Shown here: positions 36,249-48,453 of the stretch, piece by piece
How the letters are laid out: each line of letters begins with the position of its first letter
Position numbering within the stretch: the first letter of the stretch is position 1
Source: Sporodiniella umbellata
Lineage: Eukaryota > Mucoromycota > Mucoromycetes > Mucorales > Rhizopodaceae
DNA: 64,000 nt
Assembly (NCBI GenBank): GCA_025677835.1
Contig: JAIXMR010000003.1
Coordinates: forward strand, 124,001 to 188,000
Direction of reading: 5' to 3'
Notes under the pieces: model-generated
What the model saw: only the letters and a program-made list of their open reading frames with translations
What the model was told of the DNA's origin: nothing
The model's database searches: none
Program-made: the position numbers and the translations under genes

Positions 36249-36750
36249 TTTATCATTCAATTAAAAAAGTAAATGCTGATTAAAGAAAATGCTGATTAAA
36301 GAAAATGTACAGTTGTTTTTAGAGAGAAAAAAAAAAAAAAAAAAGGAGAAAGTACAATTAAGTTCTTGAAAGACCTATAAAAAGACAAAAATGGCTCAAT
36401 ATGAACAAGAAAAGAAAGAGAGAAAAGAAAGAAGAAAGAAAGATAATATTCCTTTTTGTTTTTATATTAAAGACCCCAAAAATATATCAAAAATACTTGT
36501 TAAAAAAAAAAGAGGAGAATAGCTATAACATCCAAATGCATCAATTGCATAAGCCAGAATATCGAGCAGTGTAATGGCCTGTTCTTTTCATCACCCCCTT
36601 ATCTACACTATTTTTCATAAACGGCTTTAAAGCGTACTGACGTCTGTATTTGCCAATGCTTTTATATGAAAATGACTTGCCCAAAAGAATATTTAAAGTA
36701 CTAGCCTTTTTTGAGAACAATGTACTTTCAAACTTTACTGCGTCTGTTTT

Positions 36751-36782
<32 letters not shown>

Positions 36783-36814
36783 ACAAGATTTTTTTCTTTT
36801 TTTTTTTTTTTGAT
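36249..36814. promoter_or_regulatory. divergent intergenic/promoter region
   Basis: 566 bp between the divergent CLIP-170 and Nudix starts. It contains GAAAGA-rich sequence at about 36405-36445, poly-A and poly-T tracts, and a poly-T/TG repeat at about 36749-36782 just before the Nudix ATG. No gene is supported. Confidence 0.4.
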
Positions 36815-37646
36815 ATGCAGTCAGTAAATTTAGAAAAGAAGTTTGTACAAGTTGAAAAGATACAACCTGTTCATAGCTTAGGCAACGGTGACTGGTTGAA
36901 GCTAGAGCGAGTGAATTTCAAAGACAATCAGGGAATTCAGCGAAGTTGGGAGAGATGTGTTCGAAGGAAATCAAGTGATTCACAGGCAGATGGTAATTCA
37001 GTTTTTATTGTTCTAGTGAGCTTAATATCACTTTGGAGTAGCTGTTGATATTCATGCTATCATTCAAAAGCAGGATCCCGAGTTACTATTGGTAATTCAG
37101 TACAGACCAGCCATTGAGCGCTATTGTATTGAGTTTCCGTCAGGTAAGAAAAATACAGGAGAAATACAGGGGACGGGAGGGGTGCAAGGTGTTTTAACAG
37201 TGGTTTATGCTAGGCCTTGTGGATCCGGAGGACAAGGACCCGATTGTTTCTGCTCAGAGAGAGCTCAAAGAGGAAACAGGCTACAATCTTTCTAGAGAAA
37301 AGATGAGACTGGTCAATTCCCCTTTGGCCTATGAGCCTGGACTAACTGATTCATGTTGCTATGTAGTTAAGGCCATGATTGAAGAAGAAGCCATGTCCTC
37401 AGTCGTTCCAGAGCCTGAAGCCGACGAATGGAGTCTTCAGTCTATCCGCCTACCTCTCAGGGGGTTGCTAGGGCATTTATTAGGTATGGTCTTTCTGGCA
37501 CGAGATGATTTACTGAACTTTTCTCCCCCCCTTTTTTTTTTTGAAAAAAAAAAGAACTAGAAAAAACCCATCAGGGGCAGTTAGTCATTGACAGTAGAGT
37601 CTATTCATTGGCTTCTGGATTGGCTTATGCCGCTGAATTTTTATAA
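36815..37646 (+). CDS. Nudix hydrolase, ADP-ribose pyrophosphatase-like
   Basis: Hydrolyses ADP-ribose or similar nucleoside diphosphate derivatives; closest in layout to NUDT5/yeast YSA1. Four exons (36815-36992, 37039-37143, 37214-37483 and 37555-37646) give 214 aa, against ~219 for NUDT5. Before the Nudix box is VIQYRPAIERYCIEFPSG, characteristic of ADP-ribose pyrophosphatases. The Nudix box is GLVDPEDKDP...AQRELKEETGY, with the REUxEExGU core intact. The glycine codon of the box is split by intron 2. PLAYEPGLTDSCCYVVKA provides the ADPR-specificity loop. The last exon encodes DSRVYSLASGLAYAAEFL. The second intron's acceptor is weak (TTGGAG). Med8 follows 75 bp downstream on the same strand. 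Confidence 0.9.
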
Positions 37647-37721
37647 TTTGATATACAACAGACACAATAAAGTTTTTTTTTTTTTTTTTTTTTTTTTGTT
37701 ATTTATTTCAAAGTGTTAAGG

Positions 37722-38468
37722 ATGCAATCGATCCAACTTGATCCCAATACATATCAAGAGCTGGAGATTTTAAGGAATAAGCTGTGGTCGTTGCAAGAAA
37801 CCTTTTCTGTACATATTACTTATTTAAAAGAACCCAAGTATCCTTTTACCTGGCCTGACCTATTGAATAAATTCAACATGCTTACCGCGAAATTTGCTTC
37901 TCTTTCTGAAGATTTCTATCGCTATACAGAAAAAGGAAGCACGGCAACCTTACCCAAGCTGATGATTCATCCCTATATACCCACGACGACCGAACAAGAA
38001 ACCAACATTCTCAGTGTCCTACTTCGAACCAAGCTCATTCCGGACATTGAGAAATTAGAAGCTGAAACGCAGGCGGCTATTGCCCGCGACCTGGTCGACC
38101 CAAACATCGCCCATCAAAGTACTGTGCGAATTGACGACGAGCAACTTATCAAAACACAGCTGGATCAATGGACTGGATTAAGAAGTCGACACGATCGACT
38201 GGCAACCGATGCCTCACAGTTTGTGGCCGAACTATCCAACGATCACCGCTCCAACTTTTTGTTGAGATACGAAGATCAAGTAGAATCTGAAGAAGAAGAA
38301 GAAGAGGAAGAAGAAACAAAAGAAGAAGAATGGGAAAAAATGGGTTTCCCGAGTGAAGAAGTATGGAAAAAATGGAAGTTGGAATGCCTGATGAATTTCT
38401 ACAGTAGTGGTAAAAGTGAAGTGATAGGAAGTGATCTGAAAAAACTAGCAACGAACGTTAAAAAATAA
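37722..38468 (+). CDS. MED8: Mediator complex subunit 8
   Basis: Head-module subunit of Mediator, linking transcription factors to RNA polymerase II. Single exon of 248 aa from the ATG at 37722. The N-terminal helical hairpin region contains QELEILRNKLWSLQETF and PFTWPDLLNKFNMLTAKFAS, which corresponds to the MED8 family signature of a leucine-rich helix followed by a Trp-Pro-x-Leu/Leu-Asn-Lys turn. TLPKLMIHPYIPTTT and TKLIPDIEKLE follow. The C-terminal half includes a polyglutamate tract (near residues 190-210) and ends KKLATNVKK. Slightly longer than yeast Med8 because of the acidic insert. The call rests on N-terminal similarity. Confidence 0.82.
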   Translation: MQSIQLDPNTYQELEILRNKLWSLQETFSVHITYLKEPKYPFTWPDLLNKFNMLTAKFASLSEDFYRYTEKGSTATLPKLMIHPYIPTTTEQETNILSVLLRTKLIPDIEKLEAETQAAIARDLVDPNIAHQSTVRIDDEQLIKTQLDQWTGLRSRHDRLATDASQFVAELSNDHRSNFLLRYEDQVESEEEEEEEEETKEEEWEKMGFPSEEVWKKWKLECLMNFYSSGKSEVIGSDLKKLATNVKK

Positions 38469-40584
38469 AAGCAATGTACGAGCCACAAGACTTTTTCTTT
38501 CAAAACGTTAAGCTATTTCTATGTTCAGCTTTGTGACAAGTGTATATATATATATATGTGTGTGTGTGTCTATGTTTAATTGAAGCTGACCTTTATCGAA
38601 CAATTCCCTGATGATGCAGTGTGAAACGTTTCAAGATAAAATGCGCTGTGATCGTACACTTCCCATGGATCAAGCCAATATGTATAAACCAAGCAAAAAG
38701 TCAGTATTACTTTGTACATTGCTTGCTTATGCAGTTGATTGTAGACATGTTCAATACACAGACAGTTTTCGTGATAGTAGAGTCGATGATTGAAAAAAAA
38801 AAAAAAAAAAAAAAAAAAAACAGGGACTCTGGTGTACATTGGAAGAGTTTATCAGCGTGTTCTATGCTTTAAAAAAAAAAAAAAGTCAGGGCACTAAATT
38901 AAATGAGTATCAGTGAGGGACTAATTCCTAGAAAAAGAGTCTTGTTATTGTTTTGATAAGACCAAACTTAATTTCCATTTCCCCTTGTAGCTTTGAGAAC
39001 CGCGGTGCATACCCAATAGAGAAAGCCTGTGTGTGAGCGATAATCAAACAAAGTGTTTGTGTTTATTCCAAGTATCAGCTGTAGACAAGAGCGTTGCCTT
39101 TTTTGAACAAGACCACTCAAGCGTTCAAGTGCTTACATCTGTTGAATCTATTGCTGCCTGATTGTGTATATAGAATGCGAGTCTGCCTTTTAGTTTATAA
39201 CATGTGCTATGTGCTTTTTTTTTTTCATTCCTGTATTTGTTTGTTTCTTTCATGTACTTTCTTTTCTACGTTCACGATCCCTTAAATCACCCAACAGGGT
39301 ATCTCTTCCTTTGAGAATGTTGCCTTTACCCTTCTTAACGTAGACGCGGTCAGCCGTGATAGATGAAGGTGTCGGACTTGGAGGAGCATGCTACGGATTG
39401 CCTCTCTTTTAACTTTCCTTGTGGAGTTTTAAACAGGTACTAAATTGCCCAAACGTAGCCTATCCACGATGCAGCCCGTCTGTTGGCAAGACAAGTTTGG
39501 CTTGAAATAAATCCTTTACTATAGACACCGGGCTGGTGAATAGGCCAACGTGTCAATAACGTGAAAATAAATATGGAAATGCGCCTCTCTTTTTCAAAAT
39601 AGAAATACTGCTTTACTTTATAAGAGTCAAGATCATCTGTTTTTTTTTTTTTAAAAAAAAAAGACTGTTGTGTCATTTTAGGTTTCTATAGCAACAGGCA
39701 GTCCCTGTCAAGTCTCCAACCAGAAAGCTCTGTTTTTTTTTTTTTTTTTTTTGCTATTCTTGAAAATGTGCAACATCAGCTTTTTGTCAGGTGCAGCTTT
39801 TTATTTGTTTTCCGGAAACCAGAAGGCTGTTTATCCACATTCTGTGTTTTTCTGTGCCTTTATTTCTCCTAACGACTGTAACACACCAAGCCTTTATTTA
39901 AAAAGAAACAATCGCCTTCTGACAGTCTGTTTTGAAGTGTGCAACAGAATTGCACTGTAAATTGTGGAACGATTCTTTTTTAACTACGGCGGAGACCAAT
40001 CTGAACTCGCAAAATTTTTCAACCGAGCTTTTTACAGGCCAAAAAAAGAAGCAGCCTTTCACGCATAAAAGAGAGAAAGAGAGAGAGAAAGGGACAGGCA
40101 GAGGCGAAGAGAATGACAGATCTTGTCCCTGGCCTGTCTAAAAACGCATCGAGCCTGTAGCCAACTGAGCCACAGGAACGAAGCAAGATAAGTTCTTAAA
40201 GAAGTTCTTGGCTTATTAAAAATTCATTCAAGAAAAAAAAGCAAAAAGAAAAAAAAAATAGGAATTCAAGAGGTTAAAAAAAAAAGGTTTTACAATGAAA
40301 TTAAAATGAGTTTATTTTCCCCTTTTTACACAATTGCCAAAAAAAGAGGATTTTGCGTGCATTTATATTTAGTGTAATTCTATTTTATTCAGTTTTCTTT
40401 GGTTCTCTTTCTTCTTCTTTTCTTTTTATAAACTTTTTTTTTTTTTTTTTTTTTTCCTTTATTGTTATCACCTTTTATACACCCAAACTTTCTTTTTTTT
40501 TTTATTTTTTTTTTCATAAAAAAAAAAGAAAATCAAAACAAAAATTAAATAGCCAATAATAACCAATAATAACAACCAATAATA
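38469..40584. other. intergenic region with kinesin promoter
   Basis: 2.1 kb without a supported gene. It contains a (TA)n(TG)n microsatellite at about 38541-38568, A/T homopolymers (about 38791-38820, 39731-39752 and 40435-40455) and a GA-rich tract near 40068-40090. The final 33 bp hold three CCAATAAT units directly before the kinesin ATG. Confidence 0.45.
40552..40584 (+). promoter_or_regulatory. triple CCAAT repeat before kinesin ATG
   Basis: Three copies of CCAATAAT(A) spaced about 10-12 bp lie within 33 bp of the start codon. They look like CCAAT boxes, but such closeness to the ATG suggests they are in the leader, or that the TSS is very near the ATG. Confidence 0.35.
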
Positions 40585-43500
40585 ATGAGTGGAGGCAATA
40601 TCAAGGTCGTAGTACGTTGTAGACCTTTAAACGCTCGAGGTAAGCCCTGTTTGTATTTCCCCGCAAAGCGCTTATCGTTGGCTCTGTAGAAAAGGCTCGA
40701 GGGGCAATCCCCCTTATTCGAATGGAAGGAAATAAGACTATTATCACGAAGCCAGCAACACAGGGAACAAAGCCAATGCCAGAGGAAGTGAAGGCTTTCA
40801 CTTTCGATCAATCCTATTGGTCAGCAGACGTCGACTCACCCGATTTTGCAGATCAAGAGCGTGTCTACAACGACCTTGGAAAGGAATTGTTAGATCACGC
40901 ATTTGCAGGCTACAATTGTTGTATTTTTGCATGTCAGTTTCTAAGCGATACATGACGTTTTTTTTTTATGCTGATTTTTATTTCTTATTTTAAAACAGAT
41001 GGTCAGACAGGCTCAGGAAAATCTTATTCGATGGTACAAAGAAATAATCAAAAAAAAAAAAAAAAGAGAAAGCAAAGCCCAAAAAAAAAAAAAAAGAAAA
41101 AAAAAAAAACTAACGACTGTTAGGTGGGCTATGGCGAAGATATTGGCATCATTCCAAGAACTTGTTCCGAATTATTTGAGAGAGTAGAAAAGAACAAGAC
41201 AGATACAGTAGATTTCAGAGTGGAAGTGTCCTATATCGAAATCTACAACGAAAAGGTCAAAGATCTCTTGAACCCCACAAACAAAGCCAACCTCAAAGTC
41301 AGAGAACATCCTGTGCTGGGCCCTTACGTCCAAGATCTTTCCCGGCTGGCTGTGGGCTCTTTTGAGAACATTGACCAATTGATGGACGAAGGCAACAAGG
41401 CGCGTACAGTCGCTGCCACTCAAATGAATGCCACTTCCTCTCGTTCTCATGCGGTCTTTACCATCTTTGTCACCCAGCGTACGACAGATCCTTCGACAAA
41501 GCAGGTATCTGAAAAAGTAGCACGTATCAGGTAACGCTATCCCAAACACAACCACACACATTTGCCAACCTGTCTCGATAGTCTGGTTGATTTAGCAGGG
41601 AGTGAAAGAGCCAACAGCACAGGTGCTACCGGTGTACGCTTAAAAGAAGGGGCCAATATCAACAAGTCCCTGACTACGTTGGGTAAAGTCATTGCTGGTC
41701 TGGCAGAACAGGCATCGGCTGAACCAAAGAAGGGAGCCAAGAAAACCAAGGATGCTTCTCATGTTCCTTTTCGTGATTCGGTAAAATATATATATATATA
41801 TATATATATACATACATACATACATTTTTGACAAGTACTGAAGCGATGATCCCCCCCTAGGTCCTAACCTGGTTACTCAAAGATTCTTTGGGAGGCAATT
41901 CGAAAACATGTATGATCGCCGCGATTTCACCAGCAGATTATGATGAAACTCTGAGCACACTTCGATATGCTGACCAGGCCAAGAAAATCAAGACCAAGGC
42001 GGTAGTGAACGAAGACCCTAGCGCAAAGGCGATGCGTGAATTGAAAGATGAAGTAGAAGCTCTCCGACAGGCCCTGATGGTATATGCTCCAGATGAGGTA
42101 GAAAAGATTGCAGTGACAGCCAAAACACCCAAGGGAAAGAAACCGGCTGCCGTGAAAGGCGCATCGACAGGTGCAGCGCCTGCGGTGAGCTTGAAATCAG
42201 CAGTGGTATTTACGGACGCGTCAGGAAATACCACGCAGCTCACCAAGGACGAGATGGTAGAACAGCTTCAGACGTCAAAGAAACTGCTGGAGGGCATGGA
42301 AGAAAGCTGGGAACAAAAGCTCCAGAATGCGGAAAAGATTCACCAGGTGCGAGAGGAGTCGCTGAAGAATCTGGGGATCACGATCGAAAAGAATCAGGTC
42401 GGCCTCTATACGCCTAAAGAGATGCCTTACCTGATCAATCTGAACGAGGATCCTTTGATGTCAGAGTGTCTGATGTACAACATCAAGCCGGGTATCACCC
42501 ATGTGGATCGTTTTGTGGACGAAGGGGAGGATCGTTTGCCGCCTGCTGAAAACAAAAACACAATCCGGCTCAGTGGCTCCAACATTGCTCAGCATCACTG
42601 CTACTTTGACAACGCCAACAACTCGGTCACTCTTTACCCTACCCTGAACTGCGTCACAATGGTGAACGGGCAGACAATTACAGAGCCCAAGAAGCTCAGG
42701 AGCGGCTATCGCATCATTCTGGGCGACTGCCATGTCTTTCGCTTTAACAACCCAGGCGAGACCAAGAAGGAGCGTGAGAGCATGATTCTTTCTGACAGCA
42801 CGCTCACCCGGTCTGAGAGCAGAGGCCCACCATCGCCCACCTACGACAGCGAGATGGCCCTGTCGCCTTCCCTAGGATCTGAGGTCGCTGATTGGAACTA
42901 TGCCCGACGTGAGGCCATGCTGAACACGATGATTAGCGAGCCTGGCTTTAACTCGTTCACCAACCAAGATCTGGATAAGCTCTACGATGAGGTTGCCAAG
43001 GTACGCGTGTTACGCAAACGTCAATCCACAGGCTCCGACACGCTTTCCCGCCGTACCTCGTCCTCCTCCGTCCGCCGCAGCGTGCATTCGACCACCGCCT
43101 CCTCCGTCTTTCTCGATGACGATGGCTATTACACCACAGATACGGGCACCAGCATCTCGTCCCTCTCTGAAGATGAACTGGCCCATCTGGACAGCAAACA
43201 GGCCAAAGAGTACGAACATCACCGTAGAAAATACGAAGCCAAACTGCGTCGTCTCTCCCGCCGATTTTCCGCCACACCCTCCCTGATGTTCACGCCTTCG
43301 GAGATGGTCCTAGGCAAGAAGGTCGTAGCCCACTGGAAGCGCATCCGGAACGTCACAATGGCCCAGGTGATGCTCAGGAATGACATGTACGTTCAACAGG
43401 CCAACCAGCTGGCCAAGCAGATGGGTAAGGATGTCTACTACCAGTTCGCTGTGGTCTATCATGACGACTTTATCTCAGCCTCCCATTGGGAATCCGTTAG

Positions 43501-45671
43501 CTCATCCCACCATCATTGCGGGATCGATAGCGACCTCTTGAAAGAAAAGAAGCCTTGTATTGGTGTGCAGGTCATCGACTTTAAGCATCAGTCGACTTAC
43601 ATCTGGTCCGTAGAAAAGTTCGCCACCCGCCTTCGCCATCTCCAAGGCCTGAACTTTGTCACCGACGCCAAAAAACACTTGAAGGGCGACGATCTTTTCT
43701 ACAACTCAAACGTGCCGTCTTACGTCCTGGTCGGTCTGGCTAAAGTGCCCCTCCAGAACCTGGCCACACAGGTCCCTGTCGAAAGTAAGGTTTCCGTTCA
43801 CTGTCGAAGCACTGGCCGTTTCATGGGCCACCTCACCCTCTCTATCGCTCCCATCGCTCGCTCCGTAAGAAATCCTACCGACCGCTCGGATTCATCTGAC
43901 GACGGCTTTGACGAGGAAAACTCGCGCGACTTGCTGCATGCCGGTCAACAGCTCGTATTTGAGATCTCGATCGTCAAAATGACCGGTTTGGACCCCAAGC
44001 TCTTCTCTCGCGTTCATGCCCAGTTTCGTCTTTCCAGCTTTGGCGAAAAGTTTGATGCTGTGTTTGCCTCAGACTCAATCGAAAACACCGAAAAGGAGGT
44101 CCCGATCGTGTTTGATTACTGCCAGACCCTGTCCATGGCTGTCACCCCAGAACTACTCAATATCATTCATGAAAAAGAAATCGTCTTTGAAGTCTACGGT
44201 AAGCCTCAGCCTGCCTATCTCAAATCGCTCTCCATCACCCCCGACGCATCGCCACAACAGCCTAGCGCTATCCTCCCGCCCAAAAAGTCGCAGGACGTGC
44301 TCGCCCGTATCCAGATTTGCGAAATCACACCCGAAGGCGATTACAAGCCGGTGCCTATCGAGTTCAGCGAACGTAACTCGGTCTTTTCTCTTCAGCAGGG
44401 CCAGCAACGACGCCTCGTCATCTCCCTCGAACACACCACCACACAGCCTGAACTGGGACTCGAAAGAGTGACCGAGGTCAGGTTAGGACAGGTCCGTCTA
44501 GCTGATCATCACGGCCGGCTGATCGAGGTCCCCGCCCCTCAGCCTGATATCAATCTCAAACTCACTGACTACAAGCGAAGCTCCCAGATCAACGAGGCCA
44601 ATCCGCATCAGCTCAAGGCAGAATGTTCTTGGGATAGCTCGCTGCATAACACCCTGCTTCTCAATGCTGTTACCCCCGCTGCTCAGAAAGTCTTACTCAC
44701 CCTCACCTTCACCTTGCGTAACCAGAGCCAACGTGAAGTCAAGTTTGAACAAGAAATCGCGGTACACATCAAGGATCATACCAAGGCTATCCACATCAAG
44801 AAAAAGACCGCCAGTCAACAAGCCAACAAGCGAGGCTCTTCCATCCTCAACTTCTTCTCTCTCAAAACAGGTCATGCTCGAAATCATGTCTCAAGTATTT
44901 ACGTGGTGGATTATCACGCTGAGCTCTTTGGTATCCAGGATATCTGCAAGCAGGATCTACCTTCACGTGTCCTGAGCATCTACAACACAAACCGTCGCAA
45001 AATGCTGCAGCGTGAAGAGGTAGAAAGAACAAGGTACATGCTGTATCTTAACGATCAGCTAAAACGTCTCTGTGAGGCCCTACACCCACAAGAGCCTTTG
45101 GAATCAAAACCGGATCTCGAAGCCATCTTGCTACTATGGAAAAAGAAGGATCTCGAACTGCCGGAATCTGTCGCTAACCCTACCATCCGTCGTTGGGCAC
45201 CTCATGTGCATCAGGTCTTGATGAACGAACACACCATTGCCAAAAAGGGCTTTTTACAACGTAAAAATGACTCGGAAGGCAAAGAATGGGAAAAGTTTTG
45301 GTGTGTCCTTGTAGGGTAAATATCAATCGCAGTCTTGTCTTGATTCACTTACCCCCCCCCTTTATATATCTATATTTATAGAAACTATATGTTTATGTAT
45401 GAAGATCAAACAGAAATTCATGAAGCTGATGTTATACATATCAGAAATGTACATAAAGAAGATGGAAATACGATGGTAAACCAGAAAAAAAAAAAAAAAG
45501 ACGGCTTTTGGTAATATTAACCACCCTTCTTTTTATCAATTTTAATAGAAGTCAAAGACCTTTTTCACCATTGATACCCTTTATACTTCGCATACACTCC
45601 AAGCGCAAGATAACGCCACCATGACAGAATGGGTGACTGTAATCGATAAGCTGTCGCGCTTTTATGGCTAA
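40585..45671 (+). CDS. kinesin-3 motor (Unc104/KIF1 family)
   Basis: Plus-end-directed motor that carries early endosomes and vesicles in filamentous fungi. Eight exons (40585-40639, 40690-40932, 40999-41033, 41124-41530, 41582-41780, 41861-45315, 45382-45475 and 45549-45671) give about 1,536 aa. Motor domain about 1-370: [14 protein letters not shown]-loop [13 protein letters not shown] (split by intron 2), switch [10 protein letters not shown], switch [13 protein letters not shown], and [19 protein letters not shown] short coiled coil and the FHA domain follow ([15 protein letters not shown], the kinesin-3 hallmark), then the KIF1B-type central region. The C-terminal PH domain ([20 protein letters not shown] ... 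[12 protein letters not shown]) binds phosphoinositides. The central 3.4-kb exon is GC-rich. Intron 2 uses an unusual GTCAGT donor. Confidence 0.95.
41784..41820. repeat. (TA)n(CATA)n microsatellite in kinesin intron
   Basis: A (TA)n run followed by CATA repeats inside the fifth kinesin intron (41781-41860). Confidence 0.85.
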
Positions 45672-45798
45672 GACTATATATAACCTACTAGATTATGCTT
45701 ATGTTTGTAATATTGCCCTTATATATCGTACCTCATATAAAATAAACATAATATATATATATATATATATATATTATGTATAGGAAGGATTATGGATG

Positions 45799-45831
<33 letters not shown>

Positions 45832-46222
45832 GGCTGTTTTGATTATTACTGCTGCATGCATCTCTTTTCTTGATCTAGAGCATATATACACCTCATGCAT
45901 ATGTACATTTTTATTTGATAACCATTTTCTACACAAAACTAGTAGAGAAAGCTCTGGCATACATGATTGCCTTTCTCTCTGTTACTGACTAAAATCGGCG
46001 AATGTAAACCAGCAGAGAAAAGAGCAGCACATGAGATCACAAGCGGGTTCATCTCATCAAAGTACCTGAGGCTAATAAAGTTTAAAATAAACTCTACAAA
46101 AGTTTTTTTTGGGGCCAAAAAAAAAAAAAAAAAAAAAAAAAAGGGGGAGGGGAGGGGAAGGTTTAGCAAAAATGATTAGGTGGTCTCTATCAATAAATTC
46201 TAGACTGGCTAGATTTTTTTGT
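45672..46222. other. intergenic, no gene supported
   Basis: Contains (TA)n at about 45749-45776, poly-T at about 45800-45829 and a poly-A/G-rich tract at about 46118-46158. No credible reading frame. Confidence 0.45.
45749..45776. repeat. (TA)n microsatellite
   Basis: About 13 TA units 80 bp downstream of the kinesin stop. Confidence 0.9.
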
Positions 46223-48225
46223 TTATCCCTCAAACATATGCTTTACATCTGTTTTCAGACGAAATGAAGTCAAATCAATTAAACGTGTTTGTATCACTGC
46301 TTCACACGTGTCCCAATGTTGAGCAGAAAAATAAAAAGATAAATAGTTTTTGTTAGCTTAGTGCTGCTTTCCATTACTGCTCTTGATTGATCAAAGACAT
46401 ATGGCTTTAAAGAATCCTAAACGCACTTTATTGATAGATATGCTCTTGATTCGTTTTTAAAGTAGTGACTCTTTCAATCTATATCAAAGCAGTAGTTATA
46501 TAGCCTTTAGACTTTGATAGTTCACATTACCTTCTTTTCAATTTCCTCGTCTGAATCAAACATGGTATGCCAATTCTCCGAAACATTCAAAAGTTTCTGT
46601 TACATTCGTCTTTAGATACAATTCAGAAACGTCATGACTTACTCGGATTTTTTTGCGCTTTCTGAAAGGGTCTGTTAGGGGCTCCGTTCTTATCAATTGA
46701 CTATCCTGGCTCAATGAGATGAATATAAACCATCTGTTTACCGTTTCTGGTGTGCACTCTATAATAAATAGCTGTTAAAGCCTCTACCCCTGCCCCTTTC
46801 AGGAAATATACATCATTTGGTTTTCCAATAAGTTTTGCATTAGGTTTATTGTTATACCCCTCGCTTGGTTCTGTATTGGATATACCTATTCAAATACTGA
46901 TTTCTGTACTTTTAAATAAGAACAATAAAAATACCTTTTTCGATGCTATATTAAAAATTAAAATAAGTAGGTATTTAACTTTATAGAAAAAAGAAAGTTT
47001 CTATGGTTTATCGGCTTCAAAAACATAAACTACCTTTTCAGCTCTTTTGTTGATTTCTTTGTACATGAAAAAAAAAAAAAATTTTTTTTAAGGTGTTTGG
47101 TATATCAAAGTTAAATCAATACTACTCTTTCAAAAACTACTGACTCCTCTCTTTAAGTAACCTTGTTTTTAATATTGAACCTAAAAAGTGATAGGGTCTT
47201 ACACTCATTAGCCAGTATTTCAAGATCATTTATACTAAATTAAAAGTTTATAGGCAATTTATACACAGATATGAAAACGACAGTATAAAGATCTTACCTT
47301 TGAGATATCATCTCCAATGAATCGAGATTTTTTTTCACTACAATTTTCATTTTTGAGGTCTGGACGCTTGCTTTGACTGAGCAGGAGCTATATAAATCTA
47401 AGGTCTGTAATAGCCCTCTTGCTGAGAAAAACAAATTGTCAAAAACGGTTCTTTGTGATGCTACTATCGCCATCTTGGTTGTTCCTAAAAGAAATGCGCT
47501 AGTCTTTCATCTGAAACTTTAGTTTGTTTGCTTATTTACTGTGTCTATAGCCAATATCGATCAATCTTATAGCAGAGTTTTGTATGGTTGATATGCTCTG
47601 TGTTCTTTCTATCAAATAACGAACTGCCTGAGTGCCCTTTCCCATTAGCTGCTTCAGTTGCATTTTGTTTTGTATTGTTTTTTGTTTGTTTTCTTTGCTT
47701 TTTTTAATAGTTTCAATACACCTTTCTTGTAGCTCTAAGCTATTTTTTTTATTTCCCAGGGGTTTGTTGCTTTTTGCCATTGGATAACAACTTCTTTAGA
47801 GGCAGCCATCTGACTCTCCAGATTTTCCAGTCTGAACAACAAAAAAAAAAAAGTGCTGGATTAATAGACGTAGCAACAACAAAGTAACTCAACCTTTTGT
47901 TCGATAGAAATCTTCTGAGTGACTCGATATCAACTAATCCTTTTACTATCGCTTTTCGTTGACAGCGGCTTCTCAGCGTTTCTTGCTCTTCTTCAATTTT
48001 TTTTTTCAGCTCGCTTATTTGACGCTCGGCTAGTTTAATAGCTTTGTGGTCTTTGGTCTCTTTTCGACCATATGAGTTACTAAAAGTGCCAACAAAAGTA
48101 ATTTTCTCTTTGTTTTCTTTAGACTGCTTCTTTTCTTTACAAACATAAGTATGGTTTTATAGAGAGAGAAAAGGCAGCATTTCTTCTCTCTAGTGTTGAT
48201 ACATACCAGAGGAAAAAGAGGACAT
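46223..48225 (-). pseudogene. disrupted coiled-coil gene of unknown family
   Basis: A multi-exon gene rebuilt by splicing. ATG at 48225 (MSSFSS, exon to 48207); exon from 48134 to ~47897 (ITFVGTFSNSYGRKETKDHK, KLAERQISELKKKIEEEQET, RKAIVKGLVDIESL); exon from ~47846 to 47540 (QMAASKEVVIQWQKATNPWE ... AVRYLIERTQS, SAIRLIDIGYRH); exon 47484-47298 (SARGLLQTLDLYSSC, KMKIVVKKNLDSLEMIS). Later open segments lie at about 46860-46690 (LIGKPNDVYFLKGAGVEAL, VYIHLIEPG) and 46325-46223 (QHWDTCEAVIQTRL, KTDVKHMFEG). The exon at 47.7 kb is broken by an A8 run near 47743-47750; one more A would restore the frame. A TAG after LIEPG and conflicting frames near 46570-46690 add damage. Could be assembly errors rather than decay. 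Confidence 0.55.
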
Positions 48226-48453
48226 GTTTGGATACCAAACAGATCTTTTTACTAAGACGACAAAAAAAAAAAAAAAAAAAACAAAAACAAAAACAAAAAA
48301 GGTAGCATTTTTTTTTTTATTTATTGCTCTGTTCTTTCTTTTTTTTTTGTTTTTTTTTTTTTTTTTCATAAAAAAAAAAGAATGAACAGGGCTATATATA
48401 TACATAGTAAGAATGAGAAGAGAAAAAAAAAAGGGAAGGCAGTATGGCTATTA

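Noticed and set aside
37840..37852. GTATCCTTTT, resembling a U12-type 5' splice site
   Set aside because: Lies inside the continuous Med8 frame encoding KYPFTW; no matching branch site follows and splicing would destroy a conserved block.
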